Positions 16,908 to 25,893 of a stretch of DNA of 64,000 bases are shown one piece after another (the first letter of the stretch is position 1; the number at the start of each line of letters is the position of its first letter). The notes below the pieces were generated by a model that saw only the letters and a list, made by a program, of their open reading frames with translations, had not been told where the DNA came from and did no database searches. The position numbers and the translations under genes were made by a program. Origin of the DNA: JABSQH01 sp965230015 (GTDB lineage: Bacteria > Actinomycetota > Acidimicrobiia > Acidimicrobiales > Ilumatobacteraceae); the NCBI GenBank assembly GCA_965230015.1, contig CBDDKF010000003.1, positions 62,001 through 126,000 of the forward strand, in the 5' to 3' direction.

Positions 16908-18358
16908 ATGAAGAGCGGGGCCGCCTCGCTTCGTGGGCCCGAGTAACACTCGGGCTTGCTGAATAACACGATGCGAGGAGGCCCTCTGATGGGACATTAC
17001 GTGGGAATTGATCTTCACCGCCGCAGGTCGGTGATCGTTGTCTTGGACGATGACGGCGAGGAGGTGTGGACACGCAAGATCGACAACCAGCCAGCAACGC
17101 TGGCCGCAGCGATCGTCGACGCCGGCCCGGACCCGGAGGTGGTGATCGAGGCCACCTGGGGTTGGTATTGGGCAGCCGATGTGATCGCCGAAGCGGGCGG
17201 CACGGTGCATTTGGCGCATCCGTTAGGGATCGCCGGGTTCGAGAACCGCCGCGTGAAGAACGACAAGATTGATGCCCGGTTGTTGGCCGACCTGCTGCGG
17301 ATGCAGATGCTGCCCGAAGCATGGATCGCGCCGGGACCGATCCGTGAGCAACGAGAGTTGGTCCGCTATCGGCGCAAGCTCTCTCAGCTGCGCGCCGGGT
17401 TGAAGACCCAAGTGCACGCGGTGATCGGCAAAGAGGGCCTGATTCCGCCGGTCAAGCATCTGTGGGGACCGGGCGGCAAGGACTGGCTCGATGACACCCA
17501 GATGGCCGCCGCGTTCGAAGACCGACTGCGATCACTACGCCGGCTCATCAGAACCTATGATGCGGAGATCGTGCGCCTCGACGCACGAATCGCCCAGATG
17601 TTCAAAGGTCATCCCGGCTATGAGACGATCCAACAGATCCACGGCGTCGGTCCAGTGTTCGCCGCGATCTTCGTCGCCGAGATCGGGGACGTCACCCGTT
17701 TCGACAACGCCCGCCAGATCTGCTCATGGGCCGGCATGACCCCACGACACCGCGAGTCCGACACCGTCACCCACCGCGGGGCAATCACCAAACAAGGACC
17801 CCGCCTCGTTCGGTGGGCCGCCGTCGAGGCCGTCTCGCGGGACCACACGCTCCCACCGATCAATGACATCTATGTCCGTGTCGGTCAGCGGCGCGGAGTC
17901 AACAAGGGCCGTGTCGCGGCGGCCCGCAAGCTCCTCGCGCTCATCTTCTACGGGTTACGCGATCTCGAGGTCCGATGCCTCGACATCGCCCACCCGACCA
18001 CAGAAGCAGCGTGACCCTGGCGGACGCGGTCAGCTGACTGCGAGCTCGGTATCGGCAGGGCTTCCCACCGAGGGACAGCCGACTATGTGATTGAGCCCAG
18101 CAACTGGCCTTGGCCCGACAGCTCCATGCCCTCGTCGCTCAAAGCGGCGCGGGGCGAAGGGATGGCTCAGCACCCACAGGGCGTGCCGCTCGCACATGAC
18201 GAGCACCATGGAGACGGACGACCGCACCACCCGCCAACCAAACCTGACGAACTCGACCACGGACCCGACCAACCAACGAACGGGTCCGAGATCGGCGCGC
18301 CACCGTCACCCCTCACAGCACGCAAAATCCCAGGTTGACAAACCAAAGCTCTTCAGGG
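16908..18358 (+). mobile_element. ISa: IS110-family element of IS1111 type, inserted in a GTGCCG site
   Basis: About 1.45 kb with one transposase gene (16989-18014), a short 5' flank and a long 3' non-coding flank (18015-18358). Near the ends is an 8-bp inverted repeat, TGAAGAGC (16909-16916) and GCTCTTCA (18348-18355); sub-terminal inverted repeats and a long 3' flank are marks of the IS1111 branch. ATGCC lies at both junctions (16903-16907 and 18359-18363), and the right side continues GATATCGAGTGG, so the target was an (A/G)TGCCGATATCGAG site. The 3' flank is where IS1111 elements encode their bridge RNA; that is inference here. Confidence 0.75.
16989..18014 (+). CDS. IS110/IS1111-type transposase (DEDD)
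   Basis: 341 residues from ATG 16989. RuvC-like DEDD domain: Asp in VGIDLHRR, Glu in VIEATWGWYW, Asp pair in KNDKIDARLLADLL. Coiled region about 190-215, then the transposase_20 domain with HhH-like IQQIHGVGPVFAAIFVAEIGD, SWAGMTPRHRES and GAITKQGPRLVRW. Length is normal and the frame is intact, so it is probably active. IS110-type enzymes insert at specific short targets guided by an RNA from the element, matching insertion at the repeat here. It is only distantly related to the transposases at 22740 and 27819. Confidence 0.92.
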   Translation: MGHYVGIDLHRRRSVIVVLDDDGEEVWTRKIDNQPATLAAAIVDAGPDPEVVIEATWGWYWAADVIAEAGGTVHLAHPLGIAGFENRRVKNDKIDARLLADLLRMQMLPEAWIAPGPIREQRELVRYRRKLSQLRAGLKTQVHAVIGKEGLIPPVKHLWGPGGKDWLDDTQMAAAFEDRLRSLRRLIRTYDAEIVRLDARIAQMFKGHPGYETIQQIHGVGPVFAAIFVAEIGDVTRFDNARQICSWAGMTPRHRESDTVTHRGAITKQGPRLVRWAAVEAVSRDHTLPPINDIYVRVGQRRGVNKGRVAAARKLLALIFYGLRDLEVRCLDIAHPTTEAA

Positions 18359-18362
18359 ATGC

Positions 18363-18929
18363 CGATATCGAGTGGCTCGCGGATCAGGCCCATCGCGCCG
18401 ATATCGCTCGGGTCTACCGGCCGTGTCGCCGACGGTGAACACCGAGTTTCACATGCAGCGCCCGATTGGGCGACGTCACGCAATGACCGCAGTGACCAGG
18501 ACGACACACCCAACGACGACCATCGCCACGCCGAGTAGTCGCACTAGCGGGGCGATCATCCCCAGGCTCCGGCTCTGGGCAACTTCGCTTCGATGGAGAT
18601 GGTCACTGTCCGGAAGGTTCGCGGCCGAACGGAACGCAGCCGCAGCGAGCACGAGACCAATTCCGAGGAGTGTGATGAGCGCGCCGGAGACCATGGACCG
18701 AAAACTACGGAGAGTCGACGACACGTTCCGTGGCGCCAGCCAAGTCCGTCGCGACAGTACCCACTCGCCCGAGGGTGTTTCGTCAGTCTGGGTTGCCGAC
18801 ACGCATCGGATTTCGATGTGTCCCAGTCGATCAGTAGCGATGGCCCGAGCAGCAGTGCCCACTGGACTTGGCTCCGTTGCGCCGATACCGAGCGACGCGA
18901 CATGCCAAACACCGAGCACGAACGTGCCG
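18363..18929 (+). repeat. 567-bp duplicated unit, copy 1 (candidate gene cassette)
   Basis: Matches 29058-29624 base for base except two differences near the right end (18908 and 18921). Identity starts at CGATATCGAGTGG, directly after the insertion point inside the repeat, and stops at the G of the next GTGCCG (18924-18929); beyond both ends the two loci are unrelated. It carries one minus-strand gene (18476-18919). One copy of the site at the 3' end and crossover inside the site is how integron cassettes are built. Confidence 0.9.
18476..18919 (-). CDS. Two-helix membrane protein, cassette copy 1
   Basis: 147 residues from GTG 18919, same as the product of 29171-29614 apart from the extreme N-terminus of the DNA. 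A hydrophilic N-terminal domain (1-75) with VRIRCVSATQT-like strands is followed by helix 1 (MVSGALITLLGIGLVLAAAAF), a polar loop and helix 2 (IAPLVRLLGVAMVVVGCVVLVTAVI) at the very end. Family not recognised. In this copy the frame stays open upstream to 19240, but that part lies outside the duplicated unit and antisense to the SET gene, so it is not used. Confidence 0.65.
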   Translation of the reverse strand: MLGVWHVASLGIGATEPSPVGTAARAIATDRLGHIEIRCVSATQTDETPSGEWVLSRRTWLAPRNVSSTLRSFRSMVSGALITLLGIGLVLAAAAFRSAANLPDSDHLHRSEVAQSRSLGMIAPLVRLLGVAMVVVGCVVLVTAVIA

Positions 18930-18993
18930 CGATGGGCGGGATGGGCGGGACGGGACGATCGCGCGTTATCGATCGGATCTGGTCGCAGTCTCG

Positions 18994-19554
18994 GTGGGCA
19001 GCAGTTCGGTCTCGGTTTGGGGCGACGATGGGGAGGTGCGTGACGACCCGCCCCGCTCATTGTGGGTAAGCCCGACGGTCTTCGTTGGCCAATCCGCGAT
19101 CGCCGGTCGCGGGTTGTTCGTGTCGTCTGACGTCGAGGCTGGTGTTGAATTGGTCCGGTTCGGCGGTCGCCTCGTCTCCGACGACGAGTTACGTGCGCTG
19201 CTCGCCCGTGCCGGCTCCGAAGACAGCTACGTCGACACAATCGCGTGCGATGGCGGACGGCATCTGGTGCTGGATGACGTGGTCGCGCAATTCGGCAATC
19301 ACTCTTGCGATCCGTCGGCTTGGCTCAGTGGGCCCTTCAAGCTGGTTGCATGGCGACCCATCAAGAGCGGGCGAGGAATCGCCGTGGACTACGCAACGTT
19401 CTCGACGCTTCCCGAGTACACGATGCGGTGTGATTGTGGATCGCAAGGTTGTCGCGATGTTGTGACCGGCAACGACTGGGGCCGGGTCGAACTGCAGCGG
19501 GCTTACGGCGACAGATGGGCCCCTGCGGCACTCCATCTGATCAGATCGCGATAG
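18994..19554 (+). CDS. SET-domain protein (putative protein-lysine methyltransferase)
   Basis: About 186 residues. SET elements in order: SAIAGRGLFVSSDVEAGVELVRFGG, FGNHSCDPSAW (the NHSCDPN-type substrate/cofactor motif), IAVDYATFS, and a post-SET-like Cys cluster MRCDCGSQGCRDVVTGNDW. SET enzymes move a methyl group from S-adenosylmethionine to lysine; bacterial targets are mostly unknown. The expected invariant Tyr of the last motif (DYxT) is present. The start is uncertain: GTG 18994 or GTG 19045; earlier codons read repeat DNA. Confidence 0.85.
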   Translation: MGSSSVSVWGDDGEVRDDPPRSLWVSPTVFVGQSAIAGRGLFVSSDVEAGVELVRFGGRLVSDDELRALLARAGSEDSYVDTIACDGGRHLVLDDVVAQFGNHSCDPSAWLSGPFKLVAWRPIKSGRGIAVDYATFSTLPEYTMRCDCGSQGCRDVVTGNDWGRVELQRAYGDRWAPAALHLIRSR

Positions 19555-19600
19555 CGATCGAACGAGCAAGCCCGGACGATCGACCCGCTCGCGAGCGTCG

Positions 19601-19951
19601 ATGAGACATACGCGCAACCGCGGACTGCCGTGGCAGGCTTCGTACGTGGCGCGTCGCCAAGAGCATCAAGACGGATTGGTGATTCTCAGACTGTCGTCGT
19701 ACGAGCAGATGATTGAGGTCGCTGAGAGCTACCGCGGAGGAAGTCCGGTTGCCGTGCTGATCTCCTCGGGAGACTTCAACCGTCGGGGCGCGGACTTCAT
19801 ATCGGGCTTGGTGGCCTACAACGTCGGCCAGCTGCGCAAGATCGCCACAGGTTGGTGGCTTGCCAGCCCGCCGGGCCGAGCACTTACCGCCTCAGAGGCA
19901 AAAGCGCTCACCGCGGCCACCGGTACATCTCAAGGTCTCGATGAACCGTGA
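19601..19951 (+). CDS. SepF-like protein
   Basis: 116 residues from ATG 19601. The core VILRLSSYEQMIEVAESYRGGSPVAVLIS, then FISGLVAYNVGQLRKIATGWWLASPP, fits the SepF/DUF552 domain (xPRxYxDxxxIAdxlrxgxxVivnl, then DFxxGxxyalxGxixkigxxxFLlxP). SepF ties FtsZ to the membrane in Gram-positives; this protein lacks a clear amphipathic membrane-targeting N-terminus and has a divergent glycine region. It sits alone, away from ftsZ, so a divergent paralogue is likelier than the housekeeping SepF. Confidence 0.65.
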   Translation: MRHTRNRGLPWQASYVARRQEHQDGLVILRLSSYEQMIEVAESYRGGSPVAVLISSGDFNRRGADFISGLVAYNVGQLRKIATGWWLASPPGRALTASEAKALTAATGTSQGLDEP

Positions 19952-20173
19952 CGCCGATCGCTGTCGGGGCTAGTCGAAAGCGCTCGGATTTGCCTGGTCG
20001 GGTCGCGCTGATCCCGTATGGATCAGGAGCTCGTCGAATGCGTTGGCGATACTGCGAGGCGCGGACGTCAGTTACTCGTCGGCCGGGATCGCTATGCGGG
20101 TGAAGCTTCTAAGTTCCCCGGCGGGTCTGATGGTGATGTCGCGATTGCGGCGGGTCCGGTGTCTATAGAGCGG

Positions 20174-20677
20174 ATGACAAAGGCACACGTAGCGGGGGTG
20201 GCGAGCCAGGAGTGGGGGAGCCACCTTGAGTCGACGTTGGTTGATTCGTATGGTGAGCTTCGTCGCTTCGCGGCTGTTGTTGGGCCGTTGGAATTGCCAC
20301 CTGACGACTTGGTTCACGACGCGATCGTTGCGGGGTTGAGTCGTGGCGGCTACGAGGGTGTGTCTAACCCGGTCGCGTACACGAAGCGGACGATTTTGAA
20401 TCTGGCATCGAACGAGCGTCGTCGGCTTGGCCGGCGGAGGTCAGCCTTGAGGTTGCTCGATGGTGGCCGCCAAGTCGACGAGTCCGATGTGTATCCGTCG
20501 GACCTGGAGTACTTGAACGAGCTGGCCCCGGACGCAAGGGCGGTGTTGTTCATGCATTACGTGGAGGGTGAGCCGTTTGAGCAGATCGCTCGGGAGCTCG
20601 GCAAGCGGGCTTCGACCGTTCGCCAGATCGCAACCCGGGCGCGTCGGCGTCTACGTGAGATGGGAGCAGAACTGTGA
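20174..20677 (+). CDS. ECF sigma factor (pair P4)
   Basis: 167 residues from ATG 20174; an earlier ATG at 20018 would add 52 weakly supported residues. Region 2: YGELRRFAAVVGPLELPPDDLVHDAIVAG and NPVAYTKRTILNLASNERRR. Region 4: PDARAVLFMHYVEGEPFEQIARELGKRASTVRQIATRARRRLRE. It belongs to a different subgroup from the P1/P2/P3/P5 sigma factors. The TGA overlaps the GTG of the next gene by 4 nt. Confidence 0.8.
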   Translation: MTKAHVAGVASQEWGSHLESTLVDSYGELRRFAAVVGPLELPPDDLVHDAIVAGLSRGGYEGVSNPVAYTKRTILNLASNERRRLGRRRSALRLLDGGRQVDESDVYPSDLEYLNELAPDARAVLFMHYVEGEPFEQIARELGKRASTVRQIATRARRRLREMGAEL

Positions 20678-22428
20678 CGGTTGACCTTGAGCGAGACCTC
20701 AACCGACTGGCTGAGCGAGGCGCACCTTGCGAGGCGGCTGATGTTGTGTCGAGCGCATTGGCTCGACCGGCGACAACGCCGGCTAGTGGCCGGTGGGCGC
20801 TGCGAGCCGCGGTCGCGGCGTTGGTGGTGGTGCTTGGTGGCGCGGTGATGTGGGCCGTGACGGGCGACGACGCGGCGATTGAGACCTCGTCAACATCGTC
20901 TGGATCGGCCGTGGCCCCTGAGATTGAGAGCACGGTTCCGGATTCCATGGCGAGCGCTCGTGATCCGGCGCTGGCAGCAGATGTGATCTCGTGGACGATG
21001 CCAGTCGAGCTGGGGTCGGTTGCGCGTTCAGAAGTCAGTGACATCGTGGCGGGTCCGGGTGGGTTTGTCGCCACGGGTCTTGGATTCGATAACGGCCAGA
21101 ACCAGGGGCGTGTGTGGTTCACCGTTGACGGTCAGTTGTGGGAGGAGCCAGCATTCGAGTTGTTCGACACCAAGCTGGTCGGACCGGTCGCAGCCACCGC
21201 TGACGCGTTCTACGTCGTTGCAATAACGAACGCTGATCGAACACCCGAAGACGAAGGGGAAGCCAATCCAACGGTCGGCGATTCCCAGCTCTACCGGTCT
21301 GCTGACGGCCGGAACTGGGAGCCGTGGGGAGAGCCGATTCAACGGCCGTACGACATCGCAGCAACAGCGGACACGCTGCTACGTACGGCCGTCAGCGGAT
21401 TCGAGTGGAGCCCGGACGGTCTCGAATGGTCCGAGGTGTCGCTGGAGTCGAGCGGTGATGTCGTTGGTCAGATCAGCAGCGGCCCTCTCGTTACAGGCGA
21501 TCCGAACTATCTCCACGGATTCGACGACGGGTCGTTCACGATCTGGACCTCTACTGACGGAAGGTCGTGGTCGAAGCTGCCCGAACCGCCCACGATGGGA
21601 TTCGTTGTTGCCCATCCCGACGGCCCCCTGTTGTTCAGCAACACCGACACCGACCTGTGCCTTGACGACCTCGCCGCCTCACCCGTCGAGATCGTCGACC
21701 TCGCCGACCAGCAATGGGCCTGTGGCTCGCCAACTGAGATGCACCAACTGGACGAGGACACGTCCACCTGGATCGCTCTGAACCAGTCCGGCCCCGGACC
21801 GACACCGTCATACACGCCGATCGTTCGCCTCGGAGAGGACCTGGTCGCCGCCGTCACCGAGCCATCCAAAGCCCTCACCGTATGGACAGCACCAATCTCA
21901 ACCCTTCAGTGGCAACCACACACCACATACAACTACGCACAGGACCTCGGCTCACCCGGCCACGCCCACGCGGCCAGCTCGACCACTCACGTGATCATCG
22001 TCACCCAAGACCGCGCCGCCGACGGCAAGACTGGAGTCATCGTCGGATCCGCGCAGAACGCAACCGAACAAGGACCACTACCAAGCGTTCCCGACGACGC
22101 CATCGTCGGCGCCGTGCAGCCGATCAGTCACCGAGACTTCGAACAGCACCTCGCCCGATCCCGAGACAACCTCGGAGCGGTGATGGTCGGCGATCCATGC
22201 GATGAGGTCCGTCGCGGCACCAACGGTGTGGACTCGCCGACGGTGTACCGCGACAACCCACTGGTACCCCTCGGCGCACTCGACGCCACCGGCGAGACCT
22301 GCGAAATCGCAGGCTGGTTCTATAGCCCGTGGTACCTCGTCGAAGACCTACCGGCCCCGACTCCGGAACACCCCGACCCGCAGAACTACCTGTTCAGCGA
22401 CAACGGCACCGTGATCGGGAGGACCTGA
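20674..22428 (+). CDS. Single-pass membrane protein with Asp-box repeats, partnered with sigma factor P4
   Basis: 584 residues from GTG 20674. Cytosolic tail (1-43), membrane helix (about 44-62, RAAVAALVVVLGGAVMWAV), Ser-rich linker. The outer domain has at least four Asp-box/BNR-like repeats of form SxDGxxW: FTVDGQLWEEP, RSADGRNWEPW, WSPDGLEWSEV, TSTDGRSWSKL. Such repeats build sialidase-type beta-propellers, but no sialidase active site is evident, so a binding or sensing propeller is likelier. The C-terminal 100 residues form a separate small domain with paired Cys (DPCDEV, GETCEI). Coupling to the sigma gene suggests a sensor or anti-sigma role. Confidence 0.75.
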   Translation: MTVDLERDLNRLAERGAPCEAADVVSSALARPATTPASGRWALRAAVAALVVVLGGAVMWAVTGDDAAIETSSTSSGSAVAPEIESTVPDSMASARDPALAADVISWTMPVELGSVARSEVSDIVAGPGGFVATGLGFDNGQNQGRVWFTVDGQLWEEPAFELFDTKLVGPVAATADAFYVVAITNADRTPEDEGEANPTVGDSQLYRSADGRNWEPWGEPIQRPYDIAATADTLLRTAVSGFEWSPDGLEWSEVSLESSGDVVGQISSGPLVTGDPNYLHGFDDGSFTIWTSTDGRSWSKLPEPPTMGFVVAHPDGPLLFSNTDTDLCLDDLAASPVEIVDLADQQWACGSPTEMHQLDEDTSTWIALNQSGPGPTPSYTPIVRLGEDLVAAVTEPSKALTVWTAPISTLQWQPHTTYNYAQDLGSPGHAHAASSTTHVIIVTQDRAADGKTGVIVGSAQNATEQGPLPSVPDDAIVGAVQPISHRDFEQHLARSRDNLGAVMVGDPCDEVRRGTNGVDSPTVYRDNPLVPLGALDATGETCEIAGWFYSPWYLVEDLPAPTPEHPDPQNYLFSDNGTVIGRT

Positions 22429-22488
22429 TCGCTAACACGATCAACCAAGCGCTCAACCGCGCCTGAGCGTCGCTCGTACATGGCGCGT

Positions 22489-22519
22489 TTCCGAGCGGCC
22501 AACCCGATCGGTACGTGCC
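22489..22519 (+). repeat. Left half of a GTGCCG site split by ISb1
   Basis: TTCCG at 22489, GTGCC at 22515 (26-nt spacing). The element starts directly after; the right half GCTATCGAGCGGG resumes at 23979. Joined, they give a near-consensus site. Confidence 0.85.
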
Positions 22520-23978
22520 TGATTGAGTCGACTGGTGCGTTGCGGCGGTTGTCGTAGCGTCGATGGTGCCGGCCGGTTGACTCTGATGTGCCTGCCGCCT
22601 TCGGGTTGGCTTTGTATCGAACTGCCAGCCGGCCGGTGTCCATTGGTCGGGGTGTGGCTCGAAAGAGGCGCGAACACGATCGGCTCGAATCAGGAGTGCC
22701 CACCTCGGCTTCACCCGCCGAGAGAAAGGCACCCAGCCCATGTCCATCACCATCGGGATCGACCCACACAAGGCGTCCCACACCGCTGTTGCCGTCGACG
22801 CGTTCGAGGCCGTTGTCGACGAGATCTGCATCCGTTCATGTCCCACCCAGGCCGTGCTGCTGCGTGAGTGGGCCGACAGTTTCCGAGACGATCGCGTGTG
22901 GGCGGTCGAGTCCGCGCAGGGCCTCGGCTACCTCCTCGCCCAGCAGTTGATCGCTGCCGGCGAGACCGTCATCGACGTGCCCGCAGTGCGTGCCTCGAGA
23001 GTGCGCACGCTGTCGACGGGTCGGTCGCAAAAGAACGACCCCAACGACGCCCGCTCAGTCGCCATTGCCGCGTTGCGGGCCAACGACCTCGCTGTCGTGT
23101 TGCCCGACGATCACACGCGCATCTTGCGGTTGTTGGCCAAGCGTCAGCGTGATCTGGGCCGCCAGAAGAACATCGAGAGCTGTCGACTGCACGCACTGTT
23201 GTGTGAGATGTTCCCCGGTGGCGCCGACTTCCGGATGACCTCGATGACCAGGGTGAACACGCTGCTCGACCGGTTCACACCGACCGACTCGATGGGACGT
23301 CAGCGCCTCGACCTCGCCCGCGACCTCGTCGACTCGATCAACCAGATCGCAGCGACGATGAAGGTGTCCAAGCGGCGCATCACCGCCGCCGTCAAAGCAT
23401 CAGGAACGTCGCTCACCGACGTCGTCGGGCTGGGCCCGATCACCGCTGCGATCATCATCGGCCACACCGGCAACATCGACCGGTTCGCCTCACGGGATCA
23501 CTACGCCAGCTACAACGCAACCGCCCCAATCGAAGCCTCCTCCGGCGACAAGGTCCGCCACCGGTTGAACCCGCGAGGCAACCGGCAGCTCAACTGGGCG
23601 ATCCAAGTGATCGCCATCAGCCAACTCCGCCACGACACCATCGGGCGCCGCTACTACGACCGCAAGATCGAGGAAGGCAAGACCCCCAAAGAGGCACTGC
23701 GAGCGTTGAAGCGACGGATCTCCGACACCGTCTACCGGCACCTCGTCAACGACGCCCGACACCTCCGCGCCTGACGATCAGGTGGGTCCGGGAGGACACC
23801 CAGGAACGACTCTGTCTCCAGCGTGACCGGCCTCACATCCTGAACAACCGGCTCTTCGGACAAGTCACTTCCCGGACCCGAACACGACCCTACGACCGGC
23901 CCCGCCACCCCGCAAGAGGCCGCCAACCATGCGCGCCCCGACGGCCCGAAGAACCCCCTTGACACCCAAAGAGGCATC
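22520..23978 (+). mobile_element. ISb1: IS110-family element inserted in a GTGCCG site
   Basis: About 1459 bp, from TGATTGAG (22520) to the end of GAGGCATC (23978); edges are good to 1-3 nt. Closely related to ISb2 (27599-29058) along the whole length including flanks. It has a 220-nt 5' non-coding flank before the transposase and about 200 nt after it. A long 5' flank fits the IS110 branch, where the flank encodes the target-guiding bridge RNA. Its 5' flank contains GTGCC twice (near 22567 and 22587), worth testing as guide segments. No terminal inverted repeats, as usual for the family. Confidence 0.85.
22740..23774 (+). CDS. IS110-type transposase (ISb1)
   Basis: 344 residues. DEDD residues: Asp8 in GIDPHKASH, Glu in WAVESAQGLGY, Asp pair in KNDPNDARSVAIAAL. 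Transposase_20 part: VVGLGPITAAIIIGHTG and IEASSGDKVRHRLNPRGNRQLNW with the Ser expected to act as nucleophile. Intact and normal length. About nine of ten residues match the ISb2 enzyme; differences are spread out, so the two copies are related but not a very recent duplication. Confidence 0.95.
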   Translation: MSITIGIDPHKASHTAVAVDAFEAVVDEICIRSCPTQAVLLREWADSFRDDRVWAVESAQGLGYLLAQQLIAAGETVIDVPAVRASRVRTLSTGRSQKNDPNDARSVAIAALRANDLAVVLPDDHTRILRLLAKRQRDLGRQKNIESCRLHALLCEMFPGGADFRMTSMTRVNTLLDRFTPTDSMGRQRLDLARDLVDSINQIAATMKVSKRRITAAVKASGTSLTDVVGLGPITAAIIIGHTGNIDRFASRDHYASYNATAPIEASSGDKVRHRLNPRGNRQLNWAIQVIAISQLRHDTIGRRYYDRKIEEGKTPKEALRALKRRISDTVYRHLVNDARHLRA

Positions 23979-24058
23979 GCTATCGAGCGGGTTGGCGGGT
24001 GATGTTTGGGGCGCGGATATGCGTGGGTCGTGGAAGCGTCTCGTGTGACGGGCCGCAG

Positions 24059-25213
24059 TCAGTGCGGCGGTGGGGGTTCTATGCCGGCGAGTCGCATCAG
24101 GTTGGCGAAGGTGCTGCGTGCGACTCGCCACCGCCCCTCATGGAGCACGGCTTCGCCGGTGGTACCGCCCAGCAAGGGCAGCCCATCGCTCGTGGAGACC
24201 GTGAACACGACCGCGGCGCGGGTGTCGCTGAGGAACCTGATCTCTTTAACGGCGATGTCCGCATCGGACTGCGAGGCTCGCTCGGCTGCACGGCGAACCG
24301 TCGGTGCGAGTCCATTGCCGGCTTGGACGTTGGGGAGCGAGTCGCCGTCTGCGTCGCTGAGCCCGGCATACGCCGCCTTGATCGCAGCCTCGGCGTGTTC
24401 GGTGTCGGCAGGAGGATCGCCGGTCGGGACGTGGTGGTCCAACAATCCGCCCCTGCGCCGGCCATGGATGGCAGCGTGAATCGCTCCAACATCTGACGTA
24501 TCAACCCCGGTCAGGTCAACACCGGCCTCACGCGCGCGTTCCACTGCGAGGTCGGCGAGCGTTTTGACCTCGACGTCGGCCGGGATGGCCTGCTCGAACA
24601 CCTCGTCGGCGATGTCGTCGACAGCTTCGAACAACGTCCACTCGCTGGTCGAGAGCTGATCACCGGCGGTGGTCTCCAGGCACCGCAACACGATCCCGGT
24701 GTCGTGGTCAACCCACATCACGAACTCATCACCAGGAAGCAGCAACTGCATCACTCGATCGCGGGCCAGATCTCGTCGTGCCTCCACTCGCCAACACGAC
24801 CGACCCAACCACGATGCCTCGGTCACCGAGCCCATCTCGAGCGCCGAGATCAAAGGACGCGGCCGCCACCACAGTTCGGGCAGCGACGGTCCGCGCAGCT
24901 CACGTGGCTCGACCTTGGCCACCGCCCCATAGGTCGAGGTGTAGGTGACCACGTTGGCGCCGTCCTCCACGTGCACCCATCCACTGCCATCAGATGTGTC
25001 TTGATCGATTCGGCACCGGCGGTCCCCGTCGAACCACACCTTGGTCTCCCACTCAGCTTCTCCAACCGACCCCGAGCCGACCAACATCAAACCAGCGGGC
25101 TTGGGCCGTTTGAGCGCTCGCAGACGGGCCGCATGGTCAGTGCGCTGACGCAACACACCATGAAACGCCTGACCACGCGGCGCCCGGTACAACTCGATTA
25201 ACAGATCCTCCAC
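24059..25213 (-). CDS. LolA-like protein with C-terminal NTF2-like domain
   Basis: 384 residues from GTG 25213 (VEDLLIELYRAPRGQAFHG), chosen because the broken paralogue at 3649-4056 starts with ATG at the same position; a frame to 25312 adds a low-quality leader. The first about 240 residues have the half-barrel strand pattern of LolA/LppX-like proteins (FHGVLRQRTD, WETKVWFDGDRRCRIDQ, VWVDHDTGIVLRCLE). Residues about 300-384 resemble an NTF2-like fold (AEAAIKAAYAGL, GEAVLHEGRWRVARSTFANLMRLAG). No signal peptide, so a cytosolic location is possible despite the fold. Function unknown. Confidence 0.6.
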   Translation of the reverse strand: MEDLLIELYRAPRGQAFHGVLRQRTDHAARLRALKRPKPAGLMLVGSGSVGEAEWETKVWFDGDRRCRIDQDTSDGSGWVHVEDGANVVTYTSTYGAVAKVEPRELRGPSLPELWWRPRPLISALEMGSVTEASWLGRSCWRVEARRDLARDRVMQLLLPGDEFVMWVDHDTGIVLRCLETTAGDQLSTSEWTLFEAVDDIADEVFEQAIPADVEVKTLADLAVERAREAGVDLTGVDTSDVGAIHAAIHGRRRGGLLDHHVPTGDPPADTEHAEAAIKAAYAGLSDADGDSLPNVQAGNGLAPTVRRAAERASQSDADIAVKEIRFLSDTRAAVVFTVSTSDGLPLLGGTTGEAVLHEGRWRVARSTFANLMRLAGIEPPPPH

Positions 25214-25254
25214 CGTCCAAGTGTCGCCCAACCCGACCCTGCTGCGCCGCACGT

Positions 25255-25299
25255 TTCCGAGTGGGTCAGCACACGCTGCACGTGCCGCGATGGGTGGAC
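25255..25299 (+). repeat. GTGCCG site (27-nt spacing)
   Basis: TTCCG at 25255, GTGCCG at 25282, then CGATGGGTGG. Lies just upstream of the LolA-like gene start. Confidence 0.65.
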
Positions 25300-25369
25300 T
25301 CGCCGCTCGCACGTCGTCGCGCGTTGTGGGCGGGCAAGGTCGTCGCCACCCATTCGACGCCGACCACGG

Positions 25370-25738
25370 CTACGGCAGTAGATCCTCAAACTCGACGGTG
25401 CCAGCGAGGGTCATGCCCTCAGCAGTGACGGCCTCGACACGGAGGTTGGTTGGCCAGTACTCATTGGTGATGTAGAACCATCGCCCGTCGATAGCCCCGG
25501 TACTTGTGACCGGTATCGGGTCGTAGTTGAACTCGACGCTCGAGCCGGCGAGTAGACCGGTAGCACGAACTTCGAGTTCTGGGCCTCGTTTGTCGATGCA
25601 CACTGCCGCGGTGTCTTGGGTGACACAGCGTGTCGCATCAACGGGTCCTCTGCAGCCAAAGAACGGGCGGCCGAGAAGGACCACGGCCAGCAGTACCACC
25701 ACTGACCCAACCACGACGCGTCGAGCCATCTCCGACAT
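25370..25738 (-). CDS. Small membrane-anchored or secreted protein, unknown
   Basis: 122 residues from ATG 25738. N-terminal MSEMARRVVVGSVVVLLAVVLL is a signal anchor; FFGC after it could be a weak lipobox. The mature part has four Cys that may pair and beta-strands (GPELEVRATGLLAGSSVEFNYDP) like a small immunoglobulin-type or transthyretin-like domain. The ending TLAGTVEFEDLLP is intact. No known family. It stands between two GTGCCG sites (25282 and 25819), like a single-gene cassette. Confidence 0.6.
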   Translation of the reverse strand: MSEMARRVVVGSVVVLLAVVLLGRPFFGCRGPVDATRCVTQDTAAVCIDKRGPELEVRATGLLAGSSVEFNYDPIPVTSTGAIDGRWFYITNEYWPTNLRVEAVTAEGMTLAGTVEFEDLLP

Positions 25739-25792
25739 CGTCGCACGGGCGTCAACGCGCTGACCACGCCCGACGGCCGACGTTGTCGTGAA

Positions 25793-25836
25793 TATGGCGC
25801 ACACAGACGCGCCAGCACGTGCCGCGATGGGCGGAT
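25793..25836 (+). repeat. GTGCCG site (variant TATGG box, 26-nt spacing)
   Basis: AATATGGCGC box at 25791, GTGCCG at 25819, then CGATGGGCGG, identical in its tail to the site at 18924. Confidence 0.65.
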
Positions 25837-25893
25837 GTTGGGCGCGCATGAGGATGAGCGTTTCCGAGCTGATGGACGATCGGATGCGACAAG

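Noticed and set aside
16759..17322. Minus-strand extension of the small gene at 16522-16758
   Set aside because: Runs antisense through the start of the ISa transposase with Arg/Ser-rich translation; an artefact of GC-rich DNA.
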